Made by a program: the position numbers and the translations under genes
IMG/VR virus record: IMGVR_UViG_3300025508_000052
Span: 1-37,829 of that record
Strand: one strand, 5' to 3'
DNA length: 37,829 nt
DNA from: a virus
Notes under the pieces: model-generated
Told to the model about the DNA's origin: nothing
The model's database searches: none
What the model saw: the letters and a program-made list of their open reading frames with translations, nothing else
Shown: piece after piece, positions 15,513 through 24,900 of the stretch
How the letters are laid out: each line of letters begins with the position of its first letter
Numbering within the stretch: position 1 is the stretch's first letter

Positions 15513-16979
15513 ATGCAATATGACTCTTTGAAACAAATGCCCGCTGGCGGTTTGGCTTCTTTTCTTACGTCAAACATGGACGAAATAGAAGATAATGTTT
15601 TAGCTTTTGGTGCCCCACGGGGCATCAATTCTATGGTGGATGTCGGCAATCGCATGGCGATGATGGGTCGCAATGGTGACGATCAGCTTGTACATGCCCG
15701 TTCTCGTGAAGTCATGGTTTCTCCAGAAATCTTGGAAGAGAACCCTAAGCTTGCAAATGAGTTGACGAAAGCGTTTGACCGTTCAAACGTAGACATGGCG
15801 CGTTATGAGGTTGGTAATCCAGCAAATTCTATTAATCCTATGACGGGTCAACGAGAGTTTTTTCTTAAAAAGTTAATTGGCGGCATTAAGGATATTTTCA
15901 AGAAGATTGCTCCGGTTGTTATACCAATTGGCCTTAACATGTTGTTTCCGGGCCTTGGCACAGTTGCGTCTGGAGCGTTGGGCGCGGGCATTGGTACGTT
16001 GGTTCAAGGCGGTAGCTTTAAGGATGCGTTAAAATCAGCGGCCCTTGGTGGTGTAATGGGCGGTGTGAGTGCGGGCATTGGAATTGGCGGGCCTGCGGGC
16101 GCAGAAGGTTTTAAAGAGCGGGCCTTTGGCGCACTTGGCGGAATGGATACGCCTATTGTACGTCCGGGCATGTTTGGGACACCGAAGGTTCCTCCTTCGG
16201 CTTCGCCTGTGACGACGACACCAACCGCCATGACAAGTGGAGCGGAACTTTCGCAGGGGCCAACACCGGGCGCTTCGTCCAGCGTTTTAGACAAAGCGAA
16301 AGATTTTTATGGCGAGTATTTGTCACCAAACCGCAATGTGTTAAACCCAACTGAAATGGCGACTGAGGCGAGCAAGCTTGTAAGCAGCACTCCTGCTTTG
16401 ACCGAAATGGCAAAAACAATGCCAACTAAGGCGTTTGAACTCGCTATGGAAACGGTAAAGTCACAGCAGCCCGGTATGATTGCGCGTTATGCGCCGCTTG
16501 CCCTTGCAGGAACCGCGGTCTTTGGCGCAGCGGGCGGGTTTGAAACACCAAAAGAAGATTTAGGCGGTTCTCCATTTGGCATAAGTTCACAGGAGCTTTA
16601 TGACCAAAACCCAAGCAAATACAGCGTGTTTGCGGGGTACAACATGCCCACGCCTATGTCACGAGTCAGCCAACCCGTAGAAAAGGATGATCGTGATTAC
16701 ATCTTCCAAAGCTATCTTCAACCGCAGTATGCTGCGGAGGGTGGCGCAATGAACCGCCAAGGTCAGCGAAATATGGCGTTGGAAGACTTCCCGCGTCGTC
16801 AAGGATATATCGCGGGCCCCGGTACAGAAACTTCAGATGATATACCCGCTATGTTATCGGATGGTGAGTTTGTAATGACCGCTCGTGCGGTACGCGGCTT
16901 GGGCGACGGTAGTCGCAAGCGGGGGGTTAAGAAAATGTACGATATGATGAGGGCTTTTGAAGGGGGTGTAGTAGCGTGA
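15513..16979 (+). CDS. Putative internal virion / ejection protein with glycine-zipper segment
   Basis: A 488-residue protein. Residues 60-120 hold VHARSREVMVSPEILEENP and NSINPMTGQREFF, seen in large late proteins of cyanophages and marine podoviruses. Residues 131-193 form a long hydrophobic Gly/Ala region (LGTVASGALGAGIGTL; GVMGGVSAGIGIGG) that could insert into a membrane. The C-terminus from residue 442 carries DDIPAMLSDGEFVMTARAVR, a widespread phage tag, followed by a basic helix and AFEGGVVA. It opens the block of five large genes after the tail genes and overlaps the next start (GTGA). A role in genome ejection is inferred from position and the membrane-like segment. Confidence 0.5.
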   Translation: MQYDSLKQMPAGGLASFLTSNMDEIEDNVLAFGAPRGINSMVDVGNRMAMMGRNGDDQLVHARSREVMVSPEILEENPKLANELTKAFDRSNVDMARYEVGNPANSINPMTGQREFFLKKLIGGIKDIFKKIAPVVIPIGLNMLFPGLGTVASGALGAGIGTLVQGGSFKDALKSAALGGVMGGVSAGIGIGGPAGAEGFKERAFGALGGMDTPIVRPGMFGTPKVPPSASPVTTTPTAMTSGAELSQGPTPGASSSVLDKAKDFYGEYLSPNRNVLNPTEMATEASKLVSSTPALTEMAKTMPTKAFELAMETVKSQQPGMIARYAPLALAGTAVFGAAGGFETPKEDLGGSPFGISSQELYDQNPSKYSVFAGYNMPTPMSRVSQPVEKDDRDYIFQSYLQPQYAAEGGAMNRQGQRNMALEDFPRRQGYIAGPGTETSDDIPAMLSDGEFVMTARAVRGLGDGSRKRGVKKMYDMMRAFEGGVVA

Positions 16980-19243
16980 GTGTACAAACAACCATAACCC
17001 GCCAAGACCCTGCTATTGAGGCATATCGGTTAGGTCTTCTGGGCGATGTACAAGGGCTTGTTCGAAATCAAATGTTTGGTCAGCAAGTTCAAAACTTGCG
17101 GGGGCAGGGCCTAAACGATGAAGAAATTGCGGCTCGTTTATCCACCGGACAAGGCACTGAAGGCGAAGAGGGGTATGTTCCCGGAACTGTTTATACTGCG
17201 GATCAAATTGGTCAAGTAAGTCCGGACGCCCAGTTTGCACCGCCCGATTATCAAGTTGCGGGCTTGTCGCAAAACCAAACGGACGCGGCTAATCTTGCGG
17301 CTAGAGGCGTGGGGTCATACCAACCTTTTGTTCAAGGTGGTTTGCAAGCGATTCAGCGTGGAATCCCACAACTAGCGGCATCTACGTTTGGCGGGTTGCG
17401 TGAAGCTCAAATTGCACAAAATATTGCGGGGCAAGGTTTAGGTTTTGCGCGGTTAGGAACACAGGGCGCTATGGCGGATCTTCAGGGATCCTCTTCGCAA
17501 GCCGCAATGCAGGCGGCAAGAACGGGTCGTCAATTAGGTCAGATAGGTCGCGGCGCTCAAGATATTGCCGCGCAAGCCCGCATGGGCGGGCAAAATGTTC
17601 TGGGTCGTCAAGCTATGGGACTTGCTCGTGCGGAAGACACGATGGGTCAAAATGTGGCTCGCGGTCAAGCGCAAATGGGAGAAGCCGTAGACCGCGCTCG
17701 TGCGTCTACTGGGCGAGCAACAGATGCTCTCTATGGCGCAGGCGACGCGTCTCGCGGGATAGCCGCAGACGTCACGGGCCGCGCTCGTGGGCTACAAGAT
17801 CCTTTAGAAGGTCGTCTTTTAGGTTCAACTGCGGGCGGACTTGGCGAAGCGCAACGCGGACAGATAGGTGCAGATGAAGCCGCGCGCCTTGCGCGTATGT
17901 CTACTGCGCGGTCGCAGGAGCAATTGGGCCGTGCCGCAGAGTTTGGCATGGGAACAGCGCAATCGGGTATTGCAGGCCTTATGGGCGCATCCGCAGAGTT
18001 TAACCCGTACTCTGCTTACCAGTATATGAACCCGTTTGAAGATGTTGCCGTTCAGCAAGCTTTGCGGGACATTCAGCGTCAGGGAGATATACAGGCCCAG
18101 AACGTGGCGGCACAGGCGGTGCAGTCCGGGGCCTTTGGGGGAAGTCGTCAAGCTGTCGCAGAGGCGGAACTGGGCCGTAACGTTTTGGAACAACAAGGCC
18201 GGACCGCGGCTCAAATGCGGCAAGCGGGTTTTGAAAGTGCGGGCCAGAGAGCGCAGACGGCTTTCGAACAAGCGCGTCAACGTCAGATTGCGGCAGCACA
18301 AACAACGGGGCAGTTGGGTCAGGCGGGTGCCGGAACTTCTGCGCAGGCTGCGCAAGCCGCGGGACAGTTAGGTTTGGGCGCAGAACAACTGGCTCAAACA
18401 GGAGCCTTGCAAGGGGCACAATTGGGCTTGTCCTCCAGACAGTTTGAGGCAGCTAACGCAAAAGCAATTGCTGACACAGGTTTGAGTATTGAACAACTTG
18501 CGTCGCAAACTGGCTTGCAGGCACAACAGATTGCCGGAAACTTTGCACAAGCAGCGGGCCAAATGGGTTTACAGACAGAACAGATGGCGGCTCAAACGGC
18601 GGAACGCGCTGCTAATCTTGGCATGACCGAAGCGCAATTCCAAGCAGCTAACCAGCAAGCTTTGGCCTCTACAGGCATGAACGTGGAGCAGTTATCGGCT
18701 CAAACGGGCATGAATGCCCAGCAACTTGCGGGTCAGTTAACAACGCAAGCGGGTCAAATGGGCATGGACGCTGCGCGTATTCGCCAAGCGGGTGCGCAAC
18801 AAGCGGGTGCGTTGTCACAAGGTCTTGGTTCACTAATGGGTAGCACCGCGACGAATATGGGTCAGTTAGGGTTGTCCGCCCGTCAGCAACAGGCCTCAAA
18901 TGCCGCACAGCAAGCGCAAATGGGTATTCAACAAGCTGGACTTGGTGAGTTAGAACAAGCCATGCGTAACCGCGACGTAAGCTCTTTGATGCAGACGGGC
19001 GGAATGCAGCAAGCGCAGGACCAATCAGTGTTAGATGCTACCCGCCTAAGCAACATGCAGCGGTATCAACAACCATTCCAACAGCTAGGGTTTTTGTCTG
19101 ACGTATATGCAGGCATACCAACGTCGCAATCGACACAAACTATGACGTCCGGAAGCAGCGCGTCACCATTTATGCAGGCAGCAACCCTTGGCATAGCGGG
19201 ACTTTCCGCCGCTTCGGGCGCTCAGAATGCGGGGATTTTATAA
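16976..19243 (+). CDS. Gln/Ala/Gly-rich helical repeat protein, putative internal virion protein
   Basis: A 755-residue protein starting at GTG 16976, overlapping the previous stop. From about residue 140 it is dominated by Gln, Ala, Gly, Met and Leu, with almost no hydrophobic clusters, suggesting long amphipathic helices. Residues 484-548 and 549-613 are two tandem 65-residue repeats (start G(L/M)xxxQFxAAN; centre TG(L/M)xxEQL). Shorter related units occur upstream. Such low-complexity helical proteins occur in podovirus ejection sets (the T7 gp14-16 and P22 gp7/16/20 position). Function is inferred only. Confidence 0.5.
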   Translation: MSVQTTITRQDPAIEAYRLGLLGDVQGLVRNQMFGQQVQNLRGQGLNDEEIAARLSTGQGTEGEEGYVPGTVYTADQIGQVSPDAQFAPPDYQVAGLSQNQTDAANLAARGVGSYQPFVQGGLQAIQRGIPQLAASTFGGLREAQIAQNIAGQGLGFARLGTQGAMADLQGSSSQAAMQAARTGRQLGQIGRGAQDIAAQARMGGQNVLGRQAMGLARAEDTMGQNVARGQAQMGEAVDRARASTGRATDALYGAGDASRGIAADVTGRARGLQDPLEGRLLGSTAGGLGEAQRGQIGADEAARLARMSTARSQEQLGRAAEFGMGTAQSGIAGLMGASAEFNPYSAYQYMNPFEDVAVQQALRDIQRQGDIQAQNVAAQAVQSGAFGGSRQAVAEAELGRNVLEQQGRTAAQMRQAGFESAGQRAQTAFEQARQRQIAAAQTTGQLGQAGAGTSAQAAQAAGQLGLGAEQLAQTGALQGAQLGLSSRQFEAANAKAIADTGLSIEQLASQTGLQAQQIAGNFAQAAGQMGLQTEQMAAQTAERAANLGMTEAQFQAANQQALASTGMNVEQLSAQTGMNAQQLAGQLTTQAGQMGMDAARIRQAGAQQAGALSQGLGSLMGSTATNMGQLGLSARQQQASNAAQQAQMGIQQAGLGELEQAMRNRDVSSLMQTGGMQQAQDQSVLDATRLSNMQRYQQPFQQLGFLSDVYAGIPTSQSTQTMTSGSSASPFMQAATLGIAGLSAASGAQNAGIL
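18425..18814 (+). repeat. Two tandem 65-residue coding repeats
   Basis: Residues 484-548 and 549-613 of the Gln-rich protein are of equal length and align along their whole length, with strongest identity in the first 50 residues (QFxAANxxA, TGxxxEQLxxQTG, QAxxxAGQMG). Sub-units of about 11-15 residues beginning G(L/M) are visible inside, consistent with helices packed at a regular spacing. Confidence 0.85.
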
Positions 19244-21930
19244 TGAACGAAGGTTTTAAAGCACTTCCTGAACAGGTGCAGCGTAAAATTAATCCTGAAA
19301 TGGCGGAGCAGTTTATGGGCGGGGGAGCAGTTTTGCAACGTCCGCTTTTCCGTCAGATGGGCGGACCTGCACAGCCCATGCCTCAAGATATGATGCCCGC
19401 GGCCCCTGCTTCAATGCCCGAAGAAGAGCTTATGCAGGTCGAGGGATCAATGGAGCAAGTAGGTCGCGATTATGTGGGCCAAATGATGGGCAACATTGAC
19501 GCTGCGGAAGATGTAACAAGTATGATTGACGCGCTACGAGGAAACGAAGCGCCTATTGAACAACGGTACGCGGAGCTTGCGCAATTTGTTGGAGAAGCCG
19601 ATGCGGGCCGGACGCCGGAGAGTGTTTTGGCGATGGTGCAGCCCACTATAATGATGACAGAACAAGGTGTGGTAGACAGCGGCATAGGGCAGTTAATGCA
19701 GGGCATAGCTTCTTCCGAAATGGAAGATGAGATGGGCAGAGCTACTGAAATGGGTCAGGGCGTAGGCGAACTCATGGCACGGGGAGCGGGCAACACTCCA
19801 CCCGTAAATTTTAATCAAGGCGGAGAGGTTGCGGTCCGCAAGTTTCAGGCCGGAACACCTGAAACTGGAAATTTATCCCAACCGTCAGAACTAATGAGTT
19901 TAAACCCCTATCTTCAACGGGCGCAATCCGCTCGCGAAAATATTTTGGGTTCTCCTGCGGAACGTGCCGCACAGTTAGACGAACAGAAAAAACTTTCTAA
20001 GGCTCAAATGTTTTTTGATCTTGCGCAAACGGCATTGGCCGCAGGCGCTCCTACTGACCGTCCCATGTCCGCGGCAGAAAGAATTATTAATGCAACGCAG
20101 CAAACACAGTTTTTTGATCGTTTAGGTCAGCGGGCTTCTGATTTCCAAGCAAGCAAAGATTTGCAACGGCAACAAGACCAACAGATGAGATTAAGCGCGT
20201 TGGATTCCGCTGAGAAATCATTGGCGGCGCAAGAAGAGCGCGGAGGCCGCATGGCCTTGGAGGAATTAAAAATCGAGGCGGACAATCAACGCCTTGATAA
20301 GCAACTTGAAGCACAAATCGCGGCTGCAACAACAGCCTTTGATAGGCAGGGGATTTTAAATGAAAAGTCCGCGGAATATGAAGAGCGCATTGCTAATCTT
20401 AGGATAAGTGCAACTGCCGCAGAGGGAACGGCTAATCGCAAACTGCAAGAACGCTTACAAACCGCAGCTAATTCACTCCAAGAAAAATTAGTCGGTCTAA
20501 GAGCCGACGCTAATCTTGGTAACTCTGTTGCGATGTTTAACCTGCAAAGCGCACTTGATCTTGAAAAGATGGAGATGGGTCAAGAGTTTGAGATAGCCAA
20601 GATGAACACCATGCAGGGTTATGAAACCATTGCGGCTGAAAAGCAGATGGCGTTTACGGCGGCACAGAATGCGTTAAATCGCATGGTAACTCGCGGAGAG
20701 GGTGCGAAGAACCGCAGCTTCCAAGCTGAACAAAAGAATCTGGACCGCGAGCTAAACAAAGAATTGACAGAATTGGGTTTAGATGAAACGGCAAAGAGCC
20801 GTGTATTGTCTCACGCTCAATTTATGATTACCTCTGCGCAAAAAGACCATCAGTTGCTGCAAGGTGATGAACAGCTAACCTTGAACAACGCTATTGCAGG
20901 GGTAGATGCTCAGTACAAAGCTGAAAAACTGGCTCTGGAAAGAGAAGCAATGAATGTTGTCAAGCTGGGCAGCGATGCAAAGAGTGATCAAATCAAGTAT
21001 ATCACTAATGCAGAGCGCCTTAACCAGTATGCCAACGGCGAGCTTGGAGACAATGCAACCACCTTTGAACAGGCCATACTAGACTACATGAAGCCCACTG
21101 AAACATGGGATTCTGCATTAGGTAAATATGTGCAAGGCAAGTCTCCGGACCTTGCGCCGCGGGTTAAGAAAGCTATTCAGGCGGGAAGCCCAGAGTTCTT
21201 TAATCAATTGTTTGGTGGAGGCGGCACTCCTGCGCCAGCGATTGCCGCGGACGACGGACCTATTGATCTGTCTAAAAAAGCTCCGGACCTTATGACTCCA
21301 GATGGAAAAGTAAATCTTAAGTCCCCCTTGTTTGATCGTGCGGACCCAACTTTGTTTAAGCCAGAGGTTGATTATTCGATGGCAATCGGGGCTTCTCGTG
21401 TGATCCCCGGTGTAAGTAAGGCTTTTTCTGAAGGTGCTTCCGAATTTGGAATTGGTGAAGGAACCGGACCAGAGGGACAAAACCTTTCTCAAGCACAAAA
21501 AGATCTAACAACCTTGGCAAACCGTTTGTTTTCTTTGACGGTAGACAAGTCTCACGAGGATCGCGTGTTAAAAACAGTTCAAGAGAAATTGGAGAAAGAA
21601 GTGGATGGGATCAGACCCGGCGGCTTCTTGCTTAAAAACGATGCTGATGCTTTGGCGGGATTAAAAACAATGGCTAGTTCTTTAGCTTTAATTATTGAGC
21701 TTAACGCTACCAAAGTACCAGAGTTTGGCGGAAACGCAGAAGGTTACAAAACTGAACAGGTTACACGCGCTCGTGACGCTATTATTTCTTCTGTGCTGGT
21801 CTTGAACGAAGTTCTTGCTTTCCAAAAGCAGTTTGAAATGAACGTTTCTGGGGCGATGGATAGAACTGCTACAGATCAAGGTGTGGACGCCGCAGTAAAC
21901 TTTTTAGACAACTTAGTTCCAAAACAATAG
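19243..21930 (+). CDS. Large coiled-coil internal virion protein (putative)
   Basis: An 895-residue protein. The N-terminal 60 residues are Met/Pro/Gly-rich. Residues 100-160 hold PIEQRYAELAQFVGEADAGR and IMMTEQGVVDSGIGQLMQ, a conserved block I associate with marine podovirus structural proteins. NQGGEV follows at 191-196. From about 270 to 590 the sequence is Ala/Glu/Gln/Lys-rich and predicted by eye to be a long coiled coil. The C-terminal 250 residues are globular and mixed. It sits between two other large late genes and starts by TAATG. Probably ejected with DNA or located inside the head. Confidence 0.5.
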   Translation: MNEGFKALPEQVQRKINPEMAEQFMGGGAVLQRPLFRQMGGPAQPMPQDMMPAAPASMPEEELMQVEGSMEQVGRDYVGQMMGNIDAAEDVTSMIDALRGNEAPIEQRYAELAQFVGEADAGRTPESVLAMVQPTIMMTEQGVVDSGIGQLMQGIASSEMEDEMGRATEMGQGVGELMARGAGNTPPVNFNQGGEVAVRKFQAGTPETGNLSQPSELMSLNPYLQRAQSARENILGSPAERAAQLDEQKKLSKAQMFFDLAQTALAAGAPTDRPMSAAERIINATQQTQFFDRLGQRASDFQASKDLQRQQDQQMRLSALDSAEKSLAAQEERGGRMALEELKIEADNQRLDKQLEAQIAAATTAFDRQGILNEKSAEYEERIANLRISATAAEGTANRKLQERLQTAANSLQEKLVGLRADANLGNSVAMFNLQSALDLEKMEMGQEFEIAKMNTMQGYETIAAEKQMAFTAAQNALNRMVTRGEGAKNRSFQAEQKNLDRELNKELTELGLDETAKSRVLSHAQFMITSAQKDHQLLQGDEQLTLNNAIAGVDAQYKAEKLALEREAMNVVKLGSDAKSDQIKYITNAERLNQYANGELGDNATTFEQAILDYMKPTETWDSALGKYVQGKSPDLAPRVKKAIQAGSPEFFNQLFGGGGTPAPAIAADDGPIDLSKKAPDLMTPDGKVNLKSPLFDRADPTLFKPEVDYSMAIGASRVIPGVSKAFSEGASEFGIGEGTGPEGQNLSQAQKDLTTLANRLFSLTVDKSHEDRVLKTVQEKLEKEVDGIRPGGFLLKNDADALAGLKTMASSLALIIELNATKVPEFGGNAEGYKTEQVTRARDAIISSVLVLNEVLAFQKQFEMNVSGAMDRTATDQGVDAAVNFLDNLVPKQ

Positions 21931-21942
21931 TGGATTTGTAAG

Positions 21943-24900
21943 ATGGCAGAACAAGGACCACAACTTACTGAAGGCATAACAAGCGTTAAACAACAGTTCA
22001 CAAAAGAACAGTTTGACGAAGCCTTGCAAAAGTTTGGAGCTAATAACTTAGCTAGAGCCCTGACGCAAAGGGCTTCTTCTTTAATGCCTGACGAATATAA
22101 GTTTACGTTTGAAGACTTTCAAAGCGGTGACGCCCCGATCCTTGATCAAATGCCAATGTTTCGGGAAATGTCTAAAGACGACAGACAACGTTACTTTGGA
22201 GACGTAAATTCTTTTTTCAGTATTTTCTCTAATGTAGAAGATTTTGGCAAATATGATCCGTCAAGGGCATCTAAACCCGGTATGGAAGCCGCTGCCGACA
22301 AATTTGCTAGGAACATCCCTATCGGAACATTTATGGGCGAGGGGTTGTTGGTCGGATCGCGTCTTGCAAAAGGTGTTGCGGAAAAAATACCTGTTCGTGA
22401 TCCCAGAGCCTTACTTTTGAAGCTGGGGATTTACGGCACAGGGGCTACTTTAGGCGCAGTTGGGGGCGCGATGGTGGGCCAAGAGGCTTCTGACTTTATT
22501 TTTGGTGAAGAGCAACCGGTAAGCCCTTCTTTGCGAGCTTACCAAAACTTTGGGGAAACCACAGGACTTACTATTAACCCCAGCTTTTTATCACAAACCC
22601 GTCGTTGGACTACCGATAAAAACTGGTTGGGAGCCTCTAACTTCTTAGAAAACTTCAAAAAAGTTACACGCGACAGGTGGCCCGGTTATGGCAATGCGTT
22701 TGATCTTACAGGAGGAGCCGCTGGCCTGTCGGCAAGGCAACTAGAAGTTGCGAGAAACGCGCAATCTGGATTACTTATTGATCGTACCAAAGGGCCGACT
22801 GGCGTTAGAGTATTGTCCGCGTTTGAAAAAGCGCTGCCCGCGGCCCAAGAGTTTGCAGTTAAGAATCCTTACTTTACGCTAGGGTTGGATGTGTTTTCGG
22901 GTGTAGGTGCAGGCACGGGTGCTTTTGTAGCAGAGGAGATGGCCCCCGGATCTAATGGAACGCGGTTGCTTCTGGAATTAATAGGTGGTGGTCTTCCGGG
23001 GCCCGCGGTTGAGCTTTCAACACGCGGGGGAGCCGCAGGCTTTGACAAATTGAAAACCGCCTTTATGCGTTATTATTTGGACAGAGAAGGCGCAATGACG
23101 TCTGCCCAAGAAAAGCTGGCGTCTAACCGTATTTACAGCGCACTAGAGCAGGCTACGGAATCGGACACCAATCAAATAGATTTGTTACTTGGAATAATCG
23201 CGGAAGAAGCTGCGCTTATTGAAGACGGCACTAAGTCCAGCGTCAGTTTGGCCGCGGCGGCTAAAGGGAGCAAACTTGCTCCTGCTTTGGTTCAAATCGA
23301 TCAGATGCTTTCAAAAGGTCTTAACGAACTTTCCGTTACCTCAAAAGCGGGCAAAGAGGCTTGGATACAGGGCGCTAAAAACAAAATACTGGAGTTCCAA
23401 AACTCCGGTGATCCTACGCTTGTGGCAACGGCAAATCTATTACAGAAGGGTTTGTTTGAAGAAGCTTTAGCTGGAGAAATGCAAAGTCGCGTAAACCGCA
23501 TGTACAGTGCTTTGAAAGCTGTTGCGGGAGACGATCCTAATAATCTGCAAAAATACCCTGTCGCGGACATGCTGTACCAGCGTCTCTCCACTTTTGTTTC
23601 CGATACGAAACAAATGGAAAGAGACTTCTGGAACAACGTAACTAATTTTGAGTTGACTGAATTTAGAAACGCCAACGGCGAGTTGCAAGATTTACCCAAC
23701 ACTGTTCAGATTTTTGACACTCCAAAGAGCCAAGGTGGTCTTCAGTTCCCATCTCAGACAGGTCGCGCAACCTTTTTAGCGGCGGCTCCAAAAGGGTTGG
23801 CTAAAGACTTAACAGAGATTTTTGAATACTTCGGACAAAGCTTTGACGATGTGTTTCCAGAAATTGCCGAAGAAGCTAGTGAGCAAATGTCTGGTCGTTT
23901 GCGCACGGCACTAAGCAGTTTTGAGGAAACTCAGGATGCTTTACGCGGAACAGATAGCTTTAATGTGTTGCAGCGCGACATAGAGCGCGTCAACCAAATG
24001 GATAGTGTTGATGAGAAGGTCACCTATCTACGCTCGCAGGCTGAAATGCTGAAGTCCAACGCCAGAGATTACGACAATCCGCGCACGGTCCAAAGACTAG
24101 GTACGGCCCTTGATCGTTTGGCTACCGTGGAGCAAGCACGGGCTCAACAAGAGGCCACTGATTTAGCTCAGAGCGTTGTGCCCGGAGAAGAAGCTCCAAA
24201 CCCAATGACCTCAGAGCGGTTGATTGAAATACGGTCAAAACTTTTAGAAGCGGCGGGTAATTTAAGAAGCGGGACCAACAAGCGCGGTAATAGCGATACC
24301 GCGGAGAAGCTGGACCGCCTTGCTAACGCGGTTCTTGACGACGTTCTTAGCGCAGACACGGACGCTGCGGATTACAATGCCGCTCGCGCCTTCACGTTAG
24401 CACGGCGTGATTTGACACAGAGAACCTTTTTGGGGGATCTTGGTAATGCAGACCCGCTTGGCAGACCGCGGGTCACGCCTGAAGGCATGTTGGATTATAT
24501 GTTTAAGGGTGGAAATGATTCCGTTCTGCGTCGGTTTAATGAGCTTGAAACTGTAAATCAGTTTATTAGAACTCAGATGGGACTGCCTGAAAGCGACGCT
24601 GCGGAGTATGCGGGAGACGTTGCTAACGCTTACGAAAACGCTTTTCGGTACACTGCTTCTAAAATTATGGTGGATCGCCCTGATCCAAACGATCCAAATC
24701 AAACCATTAAGATGGTTGATCCTAAACGTCTAAGAGATTTTAAAGCGGATCCAGCAAATCAACAGATTTTAGCAACGATGCCTAACTTGGCTAAAGATCT
24801 TAAAAGTGCCAGCAAAGCACAGATGTTGTTTTCCAGCATAGATCCGGATAAATTTTTTAAACAAAACCCTGAAATGAAAGCTTTTGAGTTAGCGGCTAAT

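Noticed and set aside
17825-18355. A 176-codon antisense open frame in the Gln-rich gene
   Set aside because: It mirrors codon bias of the real gene on the other strand; no start signal and no recognisable motif.
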